Assembly: GCF_009674535.1 (NCBI RefSeq)
Contig: NZ_WKJK01000027.1
Coordinates: 1 to 57,549, forward strand
From: Duganella guangzhouensis
GTDB taxonomy: Bacteria > Pseudomonadota > Gammaproteobacteria > Burkholderiales > Burkholderiaceae_D
DNA length: 57,549 nucleotides
Direction of reading: 5' to 3'
Part shown: piece by piece, positions 38,997 to 47,717 of the stretch
Layout: each line of letters begins with the position of its first letter
How positions within the stretch are numbered: position 1 is the stretch's first letter
Notes under the pieces: generated by a model
The model's database searches: none
What the model saw: only the letters and a program-made list of their open reading frames with translations
Told to the model about the DNA's origin: nothing
Program-made: the position numbers and the translations under genes

Positions 38997-40673
38997 ATGG
39001 AAAGTTTTGCAGCCCTCTTCGAAGAATCCCTGTCGCGCCAAGATATGCGCTCGGGCGAAGTTATTTCGGCTGAAGTCGTTCGTCTGGATCACAACTTCGT
39101 GATCGTCAACGCAGGCCTGAAATCGGAAGCTTTCATCCCTGTTGAAGAATTCAAAAATGACCAAGGCGAACTGGAAGTCAAAGTAGGTGACTTCGTTTCC
39201 GTGGCCATCGAATCGCTGGAAAATGGTTTCGGCGATACCATCCTGTCGCGCGACAAAGCCAAGCGTCTGGCTTCGTGGCTGGCACTGGAAAAAGCAATGG
39301 AGTCGGGCGAGATCGTGGTCGGCACCGTGAACGGCAAAGTCAAGGGCGGTCTGACCGTTCTGACCAACGGCATCCGTGCCTTCCTGCCAGGTTCGCTGGT
39401 GGACACCCGTCCAGTCAAAGACACCACCCCATTCGAAGGCAAAACCCTCGAATTCAAAGTTATCAAACTGGACCGCAAGCGTAACAACGTGGTTCTGTCC
39501 CGCCGCGCCGTGATCGAAGCTTCGATGGGCGAAGAGCGTCAGAAACTGATGGAAACGCTGAAAGAAGGCACCGTGGTGACCGGCGTGGTGAAAAACATCA
39601 CCGACTACGGCGCGTTCGTGGATCTGGGCGGCATCGACGGCCTGCTGCACATCACCGACCTGGCATGGCGTCGTGTGCGTCACCCATCGGAAGTGCTGAC
39701 CGTGGGTCAAGAGATCACCGCGAAAGTCCTGAAATACGATCAAGAGAAAAACCGTGTTTCGCTGGGCGTGAAGCAACTGGGCGATGACCCATGGACCGGT
39801 CTGTCGCGTCGTTACCCACAAGGCACCCGCCTGTTCGGTAAAGTCACCAACCTGACCGACTACGGTGCGTTCGTTGAAGTGGAACAAGGCATCGAAGGTC
39901 TGGTGCACGTTTCCGAAATGGACTGGACCAACAAAAACGTCGCTCCAAACAAAGTTGTCCAACTCGGCGACGAAGTAGAAGTGATGGTTCTGGAGATCGA
40001 CGAAGAGCGTCGTCGTATCTCGCTGGGCATGAAACAGTGCAAAGCCAACCCATGGGACGACTTCGGCGTGACCCATAAGAAAGGTGACAAAGTCAAAGGC
40101 GCGATCAAATCGATCACCGACTTCGGCGTGTTCATCGGTCTGGCTGGCAACATTGACGGCCTGGTGCACCTGTCCGACCTGTCGTGGACCGAGTCCGGTG
40201 AAGAAGCCGTGCGCAAGTTCAAGAAAGGTGACGAACTGGAAGCCGTGGTTCTGGCAATCGACGTTGAGCGTGAGCGCGTGTCCCTGGGCGTTAAGCAACT
40301 GGAAGGCGATCCATTCAACAACTTCGCCGCCATGAACGACAAAGGCGCGCTGGTTACCGGCACCGTTAAATCGGTTGAGCCTAAAGGCGCCGTGATCCAG
40401 CTGTCGGAAGAAGTTGAAGGCTACCTGCGCGCTTCGGAAATCTCGCGTGACCGCGTGGAAGATGCTGGCACCCACCTGAAAGTCGGCGATTCCGTCGAAG
40501 CTCTGGTGATCAACATCGACCGTAAAGCACGTTCGATCCAGCTGTCGATCAAAGCCAAAGATTCGGCTGAGACCGCAGAAGCGATGAAAAACATCGCTGC
40601 TGACAGCAATGCAGCTTCGGGCACCACCAGCCTGGGCGCGCTGCTGAAAGCCAAACTGGATAACAAGAACTAA
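38997..40673 (+). CDS. rpsA: 30S ribosomal protein S1
   Basis: 558 residues with six S1 OB-fold repeats, the later ones of the form VTGVVKNITDYGAFVDLGGI, then DGLLHITDLAWRRV. It binds mRNA on the 30S subunit. Start MESFAALFEESLSRQDM at 38997 with GGAAG upstream; a longer frame from 38883 is only the cmk/rpsA spacer. Codon use is strongly biased (CCA for Pro, GAA, CTG, CGT), unlike neighbours, as expected for one of the most highly expressed genes. Confidence 0.97.
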   Translation: MESFAALFEESLSRQDMRSGEVISAEVVRLDHNFVIVNAGLKSEAFIPVEEFKNDQGELEVKVGDFVSVAIESLENGFGDTILSRDKAKRLASWLALEKAMESGEIVVGTVNGKVKGGLTVLTNGIRAFLPGSLVDTRPVKDTTPFEGKTLEFKVIKLDRKRNNVVLSRRAVIEASMGEERQKLMETLKEGTVVTGVVKNITDYGAFVDLGGIDGLLHITDLAWRRVRHPSEVLTVGQEITAKVLKYDQEKNRVSLGVKQLGDDPWTGLSRRYPQGTRLFGKVTNLTDYGAFVEVEQGIEGLVHVSEMDWTNKNVAPNKVVQLGDEVEVMVLEIDEERRRISLGMKQCKANPWDDFGVTHKKGDKVKGAIKSITDFGVFIGLAGNIDGLVHLSDLSWTESGEEAVRKFKKGDELEAVVLAIDVERERVSLGVKQLEGDPFNNFAAMNDKGALVTGTVKSVEPKGAVIQLSEEVEGYLRASEISRDRVEDAGTHLKVGDSVEALVINIDRKARSIQLSIKAKDSAETAEAMKNIAADSNAASGTTSLGALLKAKLDNKN

Positions 40674-40683
40674 GAACTAGTCG

Positions 40684-40989
40684 ATGACTAAGTCCGAACT
40701 GATCAACCGCCTGGCTGAGCGTTATTCTCAGCTGGTGGCCAAGGATGCGGAATACGCCGTCAAGACCATTCTGGATGCGATGACCAACGCCTTGGCGACC
40801 GGTCAGCGCATCGAGATCCGCGGTTTTGGCAGCTTTGCCCTCAACAGCCGGCCACCGCGCATCGGACGTAACCCGAAATCGGGCGACAAGGTGATGGTGC
40901 CGGAAAAACGGGTGCCGCACTTCAAGCCGGGCAAGCAATTGCGTGAGCGGGTTGACGCGATGGTCGGGCAACCGATCATCGAGGACTGA
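40684..40989 (+). CDS. ihfB: Integration host factor beta subunit
   Basis: 101 residues, HU/IHF fold: TKSELINRLAERYSQLVAKD, IEIRGFGSFALNSRPPRIGR and NPKSGDKVMVPEKRVPHFKP. The RPPRIGRNPKSG arm with the Pro that intercalates DNA marks IHF. It bends DNA with IhfA. Ten bases after rpsA; ends with a terminator. Confidence 0.96.
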   Translation: MTKSELINRLAERYSQLVAKDAEYAVKTILDAMTNALATGQRIEIRGFGSFALNSRPPRIGRNPKSGDKVMVPEKRVPHFKPGKQLRERVDAMVGQPIIED

Positions 40990-41009
40990 AGCATTCGATA
41001 GTTAGCAAA

Positions 41010-41041
41010 AGCGGCGTCCTTCGGGATGCCGCTTTTTTTTT
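41010..41041 (+). terminator. Terminator after ihfB
   Basis: AGCGGCGTCC/GGATGCCGCT with a TTCG loop and nine T. Marks the end of the serC-ihfB row. Confidence 0.9.
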
Positions 41042-41097
41042 AGCGGCCGAGGTGCGATACTGACGCTCTCGGAACTCACTCCACAGGACGCTGGCTG

Positions 41098-41400
41098 ATG
41101 AAATTCATCTCCACCTTTATCGGTTTTGTCATCTTCATCTTGTTTTTCGGCTTCGCGTTGAAGAACACGCAGGAAGTCGAGCTGCATCTGTTCCTGAACT
41201 ATGAGCTGCGCGGCCCGCTGGTGCTGATGCTGCTGGGCTTTTTCGTTGCCGGCGCGGTGCTGGGCGTGCTGGCGCTGACGCCGACCGTGTTCCGCCACCG
41301 CCGCGAGACCAACAAACACAAGACCACTATTCACACGCTGCAAAGCTCGGCGCAGCAGGCCACCCGCCAGCCGCAGCCCGACAGCGTCAATACACAATAA
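41098..41400 (+). CDS. lapA: Lipopolysaccharide assembly protein LapA
   Basis: 100 residues with two membrane helices (FIGFVIFILFFGFALKNTQE and VLMLLGFFVAGAVLGVLALT) separated by a VELHLFLNYELRGPL hairpin, then a short cytosolic tail. This is the YciS/LapA family that partners LapB in controlling LpxC turnover. Twelve bases before lapB. Confidence 0.92.
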   Translation: MKFISTFIGFVIFILFFGFALKNTQEVELHLFLNYELRGPLVLMLLGFFVAGAVLGVLALTPTVFRHRRETNKHKTTIHTLQSSAQQATRQPQPDSVNTQ

Positions 41401-41412
41401 CAAGTACACAGC

Positions 41413-42588
41413 ATGGAATTTGAACTCTGGTGGTTACTGGGCATCCCGGTCTTTTTCGCTCTGGGATGGGTCGCCGCGCGCGTCGACATCCGTCAATTGA
41501 TTTCCGAGTCGCGCTCGCTGCCGCGCGGCTATTACAAAGGCTTGAACTTCCTGCTCAACGATGAGCCGGACAAGGCGGTCGACGCCTTCATCGAGATTGT
41601 GCGGCTGGACCCGGAATCGGCCGATATGCATTTCGCGCTGGGAAATCTGTTCCGCCGCCGTGGCGAGACCGAGCGCGCCATCCGCGTGCACCAGAACCTG
41701 CTGGCGCGGCCGGATCTGCCGCAGGAGCAGAAGGAACACGCGCAGCATGAGCTGGGCATGGATTACCTGAAGGCCGGTCTGCTGGACCGCGCCGAGGAAA
41801 CCTTCAACACGCTGCTGAACAGCGCCTATTCGGCGCAGGCGCGGCGCGCGCTGCTGGAGATTTTCCAGCGCGAGAAGGAGTGGCCGCGCGCGATCGAGGC
41901 GGCGATCGGGCTGCAGGAATCGGGCGCCGGTTCGCGCCAGAAGCAGATCGCGCAGTTCTACTGCGAGCTGGCGCAGGACGCGCTGGTGCACATGCATCCG
42001 GAACAGGCGCTGGCGCTGCTGGATAAATCGCTGCAGGCCGACCGCGTCAACGTGCGCGCCACGCTGCTGACCGGCGATGCGCAACTGGCGCAGGGCGATG
42101 TCGAAGGCGCGCTGCTGACCTGGCGCCGGGTGGAGCAGATCAGCGTGCCGCACGTGGCGCTGGTGGCGCCGCGGCTGATGGATGGCTACCGCAAAGTGGG
42201 CCGGCCGCAGGAAGGTGTTAATCTGTTGAAGTCCTATCTGGAGCAGGCCTCGTCGATCGATCTGATCGAGGTGGTCTACAAGGCGGTGCTGGAGCTGGAT
42301 GGCATCGATGCCGCCAAGGAATTGATTTCGAATGAATTGCGGCGCACGCCGACCCTGCTGGGACTGGACAAGTTCCTGGAGGCGCGTCTGATGGATGCGC
42401 CGGCGGCGGTGATGCCGGAGCTGTCGCTGGTGAAGAATCTGGTACACGGCTATACACAGAAGCTGGCGCGTTATCAATGCGGCCATTGCGGTTTCAAGGC
42501 GCGCCAGTTCTACTGGCAGTGCCCTGGCTGCAGCCGCTGGGAAACCTATCCGCCGCGCCGCACCGAAGAATTGAATGTCATGAATTAA
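41413..42588 (+). CDS. lapB: Lipopolysaccharide assembly protein LapB
   Basis: 391 residues: N-terminal membrane helix (WWLLGIPVFFALGWVAARVD), tetratricopeptide repeats (GLNFLLNDEPDKAVDAFIEI, FALGNLFRRRGETERAIRVH, DYLKAGLLDRAEETFNTLLN and more), and a C-terminal rubredoxin-like metal site YQCGHCGF...WQCPGCSRW. It recruits FtsH to degrade LpxC and balances LPS against phospholipid. Operon with lapA, followed by ugd and hldE1, a coherent LPS group. Confidence 0.96.
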   Translation: MEFELWWLLGIPVFFALGWVAARVDIRQLISESRSLPRGYYKGLNFLLNDEPDKAVDAFIEIVRLDPESADMHFALGNLFRRRGETERAIRVHQNLLARPDLPQEQKEHAQHELGMDYLKAGLLDRAEETFNTLLNSAYSAQARRALLEIFQREKEWPRAIEAAIGLQESGAGSRQKQIAQFYCELAQDALVHMHPEQALALLDKSLQADRVNVRATLLTGDAQLAQGDVEGALLTWRRVEQISVPHVALVAPRLMDGYRKVGRPQEGVNLLKSYLEQASSIDLIEVVYKAVLELDGIDAAKELISNELRRTPTLLGLDKFLEARLMDAPAAVMPELSLVKNLVHGYTQKLARYQCGHCGFKARQFYWQCPGCSRWETYPPRRTEELNVMN

Positions 42589-42600
42589 GGCGGTACCACT

Positions 42601-43974
42601 ATGAAAATCACGATTATCGGCACCGGCTATGTTGGCCTGGTCACCGGCGCCTGTCTGGCGGAGTTGGGCAACGACGTGTTCTGTCTGGACGTCGATCAGC
42701 GCAAGATCGATCTGCTGAACAGCGGCGGCATCCCGATCCACGAACCGGGCCTGGAAGAAGTGGTCGCGCGCAACCGCGCCGCCGGCCGCATTCAGTTCTC
42801 GACCGACGTCGCGGCCTCGGTGGCGCATGGCGAAGTGCAGTTCATCGCGGTCGGCACGCCGCCCGATGAAGATGGTTCGGCCGACCTGCAATACGTGCTG
42901 GCGGCCGCGCGCAACATCGGCCAGCACATGACCGGCTTCAAGGTCATCGTCGACAAATCGACGGTGCCGGTCGGCACCGGCGACCGCGTCAGGGCGGCGC
43001 TGCAGGACGAACTGACGGCGCGCGGCGTGGCCGGGCAGGCCAGCTTCTCGGTGGTGTCGAATCCGGAATTCCTCAAAGAGGGCGCGGCGGTGGAAGACTT
43101 CATGCGCCCGGACCGCATCGTGATCGGCCATGACAGCACGGCCGACGGCCACAAGGCGGCGGCGCTGATGAAAAAGCTGTACGCGCCATTCAACCGCAAT
43201 CACGAGCGCACCTTCTGGATGGACGTGCGCTCGGCCGAATTCACCAAGTACGCCGCCAACTCGATGCTGGCAACGCGCATCTCGTTCATGAACGAACTGG
43301 CCAACCTGGCCGACCGGGTGGGAGTCGACATCGAGGCGGTGCGGCACGGCATCGGCTCCGATCCGCGCATCGGCCACAGCTTCCTGTACGCCGGCGCCGG
43401 CTACGGCGGTTCCTGCTTCCCGAAAGACGTGCAGGCGCTGGAGCGCACCGCGCGCCAGTACGATCAGGATCTGCTGATCCTGCGCGCGGTGGAGGCTGTC
43501 AACGACAAGCAGAAGCTGGTGCTGGGCCAGAAGGTCATCAAGCGTTTTGGCGAGGACCTGAGCGGCCAGCATTTCGCGATCTGGGGCCTGGCCTTCAAGC
43601 CGAATACCGACGATATGCGCGAAGCGCCGTCGCGGGTGCTGGTGCGCCAGTTGCTGGACGCCGGCGCCACGGTGGCGGTGTACGATCCGGTCGCCATGGC
43701 CGAGGCCAAGCGGGTGCTGGCGCTGGACCTGTCGCCGGCCGAACTGGCGCGGGTGCGCTTTGCCGACAGCGCGACCGATACGCTGGGTGGCGCCACCGCG
43801 CTGGTCATCGTCACCGAATGGAAGGCGTTCCGCAGCCCGGACTTCGACAAGATCAAGGCGGCGCTGCGGCACGCGGTGATCTTCGATGGCCGCAATCTGT
43901 TCGAGCCGCAGGTGATGGCCGAAGCCGGCGTTGAATATCACGGCATCGGCCGTTCCATCCTGACCCGTAGTTAA
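42601..43974 (+). CDS. ugd: UDP-glucose 6-dehydrogenase
   Basis: 457 residues: NAD-binding KITIIGTGYVGLVTGACLAE, NPEFLKEGAAVEDFMRPDRI, EFTKYAANSMLATRISFMNE, catalytic Cys in AGAGYGGSCFPKDVQALERT, and a C-terminal Rossmann domain with FKPNTDDMREAPS. It makes UDP-glucuronate for polysaccharide or LPS. 12 bp after lapB. Confidence 0.96.
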   Translation: MKITIIGTGYVGLVTGACLAELGNDVFCLDVDQRKIDLLNSGGIPIHEPGLEEVVARNRAAGRIQFSTDVAASVAHGEVQFIAVGTPPDEDGSADLQYVLAAARNIGQHMTGFKVIVDKSTVPVGTGDRVRAALQDELTARGVAGQASFSVVSNPEFLKEGAAVEDFMRPDRIVIGHDSTADGHKAAALMKKLYAPFNRNHERTFWMDVRSAEFTKYAANSMLATRISFMNELANLADRVGVDIEAVRHGIGSDPRIGHSFLYAGAGYGGSCFPKDVQALERTARQYDQDLLILRAVEAVNDKQKLVLGQKVIKRFGEDLSGQHFAIWGLAFKPNTDDMREAPSRVLVRQLLDAGATVAVYDPVAMAEAKRVLALDLSPAELARVRFADSATDTLGGATALVIVTEWKAFRSPDFDKIKAALRHAVIFDGRNLFEPQVMAEAGVEYHGIGRSILTRS

Positions 43975-43984
43975 GAGGCTTATA

Positions 43985-44911
43985 GTGAGCAAGAATCTGG
44001 ACCAAGTACGTATCCTGGTGGTGGGTGATGTGATGCTGGACCGTTACTGGTTCGGTGACGTCAGCCGCATTTCGCCCGAGGCGCCGGTGCCGGTGGTGCG
44101 CATCGAGAAGCGCGAGGCGCGTCTGGGCGGCGCCGCCAACGTGGCGCGCAACGCCGGCGCGCTGGGGGTGCAGGCCGGCCTGCTGGGCATCGTCGGCAAC
44201 GACGAAGCCGGCACCGAGGTGGAGCAGCTGCTGGAAGGCGGCGGCATCCGCAGCTATCTGAAACGCGACGAGGCGATTTCCACCATCATCAAGCTGCGCG
44301 TGATCGGACGCCAGCAGCAGATGGTGCGCATCGATTTCGAGGAGCCGCCGACCGACACCGTGTTGCGCGACAAGCTGCAGCAGTTCAAGGCGCTGCTGGC
44401 CGATTACGATGTGATCATCCTGTCCGACTACGCCAAGGGCAGCCTGGTGGCGGTGGCCGATATGATCGCCGCCGCGCGCGCGGCCGGCAAGGTGGTGATG
44501 GTCGATCCGAAGGGCGACGATTTCTCGCGCTACACCGGCGCCACCGTGCTGACGCCGAACAAGTCGGAGCTGAAGCGCATCATCGGTTCGTGGCAGTCGG
44601 AAGAGCAGCTGAGCGCCAAGGCGCAGGCGCTGCGCGCCGAGCTGAAACTGGACGCGCTGTTGCTGACCCGTTCGGAAGAGGGCATGACGCTGTACACCGA
44701 CGGCGCGCAGTACCACACGCCTGCGCAGGCGCGCGAGGTGTTTGACGTCTCGGGCGCGGGCGATACCGTGATCGCCACCATGGCGTGCATGCTGGGCGCG
44801 GGCGCCGGCTGGCAGGAGGCGGTGGAAACCGCCAACCGCGCCGGCGGCATCGTGGTCGGCAAGCTGGGCACGGCCACCGTCACGCACGAGGAATTGTTCC
44901 CGTCGGCATAA
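43985..44911 (+). CDS. rfaE1: D-glycero-beta-D-manno-heptose-7-phosphate kinase
   Basis: 308 residues, PfkB-type sugar kinase equal to the first domain of HldE: ILVVGDVMLDRYWFGDVSRI, EARLGGAANVARNAGALGVQ, VDPKGDDFSRYTGATVLTPN, and the ATP/anion hole DVSGAGDTVIATMACMLGAG. The adenylyltransferase domain is absent, so a separate gene must supply it. The start is GTG at 43985. Provides heptose for the LPS core. Confidence 0.93.
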   Translation: MSKNLDQVRILVVGDVMLDRYWFGDVSRISPEAPVPVVRIEKREARLGGAANVARNAGALGVQAGLLGIVGNDEAGTEVEQLLEGGGIRSYLKRDEAISTIIKLRVIGRQQQMVRIDFEEPPTDTVLRDKLQQFKALLADYDVIILSDYAKGSLVAVADMIAAARAAGKVVMVDPKGDDFSRYTGATVLTPNKSELKRIIGSWQSEEQLSAKAQALRAELKLDALLLTRSEEGMTLYTDGAQYHTPAQAREVFDVSGAGDTVIATMACMLGAGAGWQEAVETANRAGGIVVGKLGTATVTHEELFPSA

Positions 44912-44928
44912 CGGCCAGGCCGCCCGAC

Positions 44929-44967
44929 CCGCCCCGCACTGGTGCAGACCGTGCGGGGCTTTTTATT
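44929..44967 (+). terminator. Terminator after the heptose kinase gene
   Basis: GCCCCGCAC/GTGCGGGGC with an 11-nt loop and TTTTTATTTT. Confidence 0.88.
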
Positions 44968-45078
44968 TTCGGTGTTGATCTGGCTCAGCCGTGCGCGTCA
45001 ACGCGCGGATGGCATGTGTTCGTTAAGGAGTGCGCAAGACGCGATGTTCGCCCTTGCTTAACCTGAACGGAGACAACC

Positions 45079-45375
45079 ATGTATAAGAAATTATTGCTGA
45101 CCGTGGCCGCGTTGCTGGCCGCTATCAACCTGGCCTGGGCCCAGGTGGACGTCAACAAGGCCGATGCGGCGGCGCTGGATGGCATACGCGGGCTGGGGCC
45201 GGCCAAGACCAAGGCCATCCTGGAAGAGCGCAAGAAAGGTGAGTTCAAGGACTGGGCCGATCTGGAGTCGCGGGTTAAGGGCATCGGTGAAAAGAGCGCC
45301 GCGCGTCTGTCGGAGGCCGGTCTGCAGGTGAACGGCAAATCCAAGGACGGCGCTCCCGCGAAGACCGCCAAATAG
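45079..45375 (+). CDS. comEA: ComEA-like helix-hairpin-helix DNA-binding protein
   Basis: 98 residues with a signal peptide (LLTVAALLAAINLAWAQ) and one tandem HhH domain: VDVNKADAAALDGIRGLGPA, then KTKAILEERKKGEF and VKGIGEKSAARLSEAGLQV. It is the periplasmic DNA receptor of natural transformation in related bacteria. The C-terminus is Lys/Ala-rich. CGGAGA precedes ATG. Confidence 0.9.
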   Translation: MYKKLLLTVAALLAAINLAWAQVDVNKADAAALDGIRGLGPAKTKAILEERKKGEFKDWADLESRVKGIGEKSAARLSEAGLQVNGKSKDGAPAKTAK

Positions 45376-45433
45376 CATCGCCATCGGCCCCACGCTGGCG
45401 TGGGGCATTTCGTACCGACACCAGGAGAGCATC

Positions 45434-45598
45434 ATGACTGCGGAAGCATTTACCTTTATTTCGTTTGAGGATGGACTGGCACGGATTGCGCAGGCGCGCA
45501 ATGAACTGGGCTGGTCCGAGAAGCATGTGGGCGTGCTGAGGTCGCGCGACCCCGCCGCCGCGCGCTTGCGCGAATCGCTGCGCAGCGTGCCGGTCTAG
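45434..45598 (+). CDS. Small 54-residue protein of unknown function
   Basis: The frame from ATG 45434 to TAG 45598 is preceded by AGGAGAGC at ideal spacing. The product begins MTAEAFTFISFEDGLARIAQ and continues as a helix-rich, Arg-rich chain (ARNELGWSEKHVGVLRSRDP) ending SVPV. No family is recognised. It lies 9 bp before a lipoprotein gene, suggesting joint translation. Confidence 0.5.
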   Translation: MTAEAFTFISFEDGLARIAQARNELGWSEKHVGVLRSRDPAAARLRESLRSVPV

Positions 45599-45607
45599 GG
45601 GCTGAGC

Positions 45608-46342
45608 ATGGACCGCGCGAGCTTGCGATACGCGCTGCTTGCCGTCGCGTTGTTGCTGACGGCATGTCAGAGTATCCCTCAGACCGAGGGCAGTCCCGCC
45701 ACCGTTGCCGAGGTGGTTGGAAAAATCAAGACCGACCTGTCGGTTTATCGGGACTACGATGCCCGAGTGGGGCATGTGGCGGCGCTGGCCAACACCTGCA
45801 ACGGCATCGTCGGCTTTGAGATCAGCAGCGTCAAGGTGGCATTGACCACCCAGACCGAGCAATCCAGCAGCACCTCGGCCGGTGCCACCGTGCCGATCGG
45901 GGTGAGCACTTTTAACGGCAACACGGGGAGTACACGTGGATGGAAGGGGACGCAAAACCTGACCTTCATGCTGTATCCGCAGCCCGCCGTGCCGACACCG
46001 GTGCCCAATGCCGCTGACATTGCGATCGATCCGCAGGTCTATCCTATTGCCGCCAGTCTGCAGCGGCTGCGGGATGGTTTGCTGGAAGCTAGTGACAGCA
46101 AGCCTTGTGTGGCGTTGCGTCCACCGCCGGATGAAAAGGGCAATGTGGTCGATCCGGGTGGCACGTTCGTGTTTGGTTTCACGGTGGTCAAAGGCCAGAC
46201 TGCCGGCGCGGGGCTGAAGTTTCTGTTGTTCTCGGTGGGCGGCGCGCAGTCGGCCGAGACACAGAGCGGCAATACGATCACCATCGTCTACAAGGCGCGT
46301 CCAGGATCGATTGCGATTAATACGGCTGGACTGCAAAAGTAA
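45608..46342 (+). CDS. Lipoprotein with possible Trypco2-like domain
   Basis: 244 residues. The lipobox is in LLAVALLLTACQ, with Cys20 as lipidation site. VAEVVGKIKTDLSVYRDYDA starts a domain with two similar segments: IGFEISSVKVALTTQTEQSS and GAGLKFLLFSVGGAQSAETQ then TITIVYKA. The second resembles the C-terminal strands of the trypsin-co-occurring domain 2 family; this is a weak, memory-based comparison. Outer- or inner-membrane anchored in the periplasm. The function is unknown. Confidence 0.7.
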   Translation: MDRASLRYALLAVALLLTACQSIPQTEGSPATVAEVVGKIKTDLSVYRDYDARVGHVAALANTCNGIVGFEISSVKVALTTQTEQSSSTSAGATVPIGVSTFNGNTGSTRGWKGTQNLTFMLYPQPAVPTPVPNAADIAIDPQVYPIAASLQRLRDGLLEASDSKPCVALRPPPDEKGNVVDPGGTFVFGFTVVKGQTAGAGLKFLLFSVGGAQSAETQSGNTITIVYKARPGSIAINTAGLQK

Positions 46343-46406
46343 GGAAGCGGAGCCCTTTTTCGGGGCTTCCTTGTATCATGTCGCTTCCGATACAAGGACC
46401 ACCCAG

Positions 46407-47717
46407 ATGAAGATTTCGCGCATTCTGCACGCCGGCTACGCTTTTGAAAGCGGCGGCACGCAGATCCTGTTTGATCCCGTGTTTGAAAATCCGTTCAGCA
46501 GGAACTGTCACGCCTTTCCGGACGTGAGGTTCGATGCCGCGCGCATCCGCGCGCTGCGGCCGGACGCGGTGTTCATCTCCCATCTGCACGACGATCATTG
46601 TTCGATGGAGAGCCTGGATCTGCTGGACCGCGCGACACCGATCTATATGTACTGCATCTTCGACGAACTGTTCGCGATGCTGCGCGCGCTCGGCTTCGCC
46701 GATGTGCGGCCGTTGGCGCTGGATGTGCCGGTGCTGGTCGGCGCGTTCGAGGTGATTCCGCGTCGCGCGCTGGAGGCGGATGTCGATTCCATGTTCCAGA
46801 TCCGCGCCGAGGGCCTGAATGTGCTGAACGTGGTGGATTCGTGGATGGACCCGGAGACGCTGGAGCAGCTCAAGCCATACGCGCCGTGGGATATGGTGTT
46901 GTGGCCATTCCAGACCATGCGCGAGGTGGATGTGATCGCGCCGTCGCGCGCCGAGCGCGGACCGGTGGCCTTGCCGGAGGAATGGCCGGAACAGCTGCAA
47001 GCGCTGGCGCCGCGCTATGTGGTGCCGAGTTCCTGTCAGTTCCGGCAGGAGCCGTGGTCGTGGTACAACCATGCGCTGTTCCCGATTACCTACCGCCAGT
47101 TTGCGCAGGCGGTGGGCGAGTGGTTGCCCGACTCGCAGGTGGTGCGCTTGAATCCTTCGGTGTCGTTGGAGCTCAGCGCGGCCGCGCTGACGCCGGCCGC
47201 GCCGCTGGCGTGGGTGCTGCCGGTGGGCGAGCAGGATGTGGATTACGCATACGATCCGGACATCGTTCCGCCGCCGACCGCCGACATCGCCCGCCGTTTC
47301 GCGCCGCTGACGGCGGAGCAGGGCGCGCTGGTGCAGGACTTCTGCCGCAGCGGCCTGCTGGCGCGCTATCAGGACATGGAGCTGCCGGAGGATAGTTACT
47401 TCGCCACGCCGTGCGTGTGGCAGTTGTCGGTCTACGACCATGAAGGCGGCGCGCAGCGCTTCCGTTATCGCGTGCATGGCGACAGCATCGCGCTGACTGG
47501 GGACGAACAGGCGCCGACGTGGCGCACCGAAATCCCGGCCGCCAAGCTGTATGCGGGACTGATGCTGGGCGAGTCGCTGACCAGCATGTATCTGCGCATC
47601 GAAGGTGCGCCGGCCGACGCCGACATCGTCGACGATCCGCTGATCCGCACGCTGTTCGACAACGCCATCGGCGCCTATCAGGCGGCGCAACTGCGGCGCA
47701 TGGGGATCGTGGTATGA
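46407..47717 (+). CDS. MBL-fold metallo-hydrolase
   Basis: 436 residues. The N-terminal beta-lactamase fold has ISRILHAGYAFESGGTQILF, the metal motif HLHDDHCSMESL (HxHxDH variant), and GLNVLNVVDSWMDPETLEQL. The C-terminal ~180 residues form an additional unrecognised domain (PLTAEQGALVQDFCRSGLLA, then SVYDHEGGAQRFRYRVHGDS). The substrate is unknown; it resembles lipid- or phosphodiester-cleaving UlaG/NAPE-PLD-like enzymes only in general form. Its stop overlaps the next start (ATGA), coupling it to a polysaccharide deacetylase. Confidence 0.8.
   Translation: MKISRILHAGYAFESGGTQILFDPVFENPFSRNCHAFPDVRFDAARIRALRPDAVFISHLHDDHCSMESLDLLDRATPIYMYCIFDELFAMLRALGFADVRPLALDVPVLVGAFEVIPRRALEADVDSMFQIRAEGLNVLNVVDSWMDPETLEQLKPYAPWDMVLWPFQTMREVDVIAPSRAERGPVALPEEWPEQLQALAPRYVVPSSCQFRQEPWSWYNHALFPITYRQFAQAVGEWLPDSQVVRLNPSVSLELSAAALTPAAPLAWVLPVGEQDVDYAYDPDIVPPPTADIARRFAPLTAEQGALVQDFCRSGLLARYQDMELPEDSYFATPCVWQLSVYDHEGGAQRFRYRVHGDSIALTGDEQAPTWRTEIPAAKLYAGLMLGESLTSMYLRIEGAPADADIVDDPLIRTLFDNAIGAYQAAQLRRMGIVV

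Noticed and set aside
41434..43992. An 852-codon minus-strand frame opposite lapB and ugd
   Set aside because: Antisense shadow of two recognised genes with no family signal of its own.
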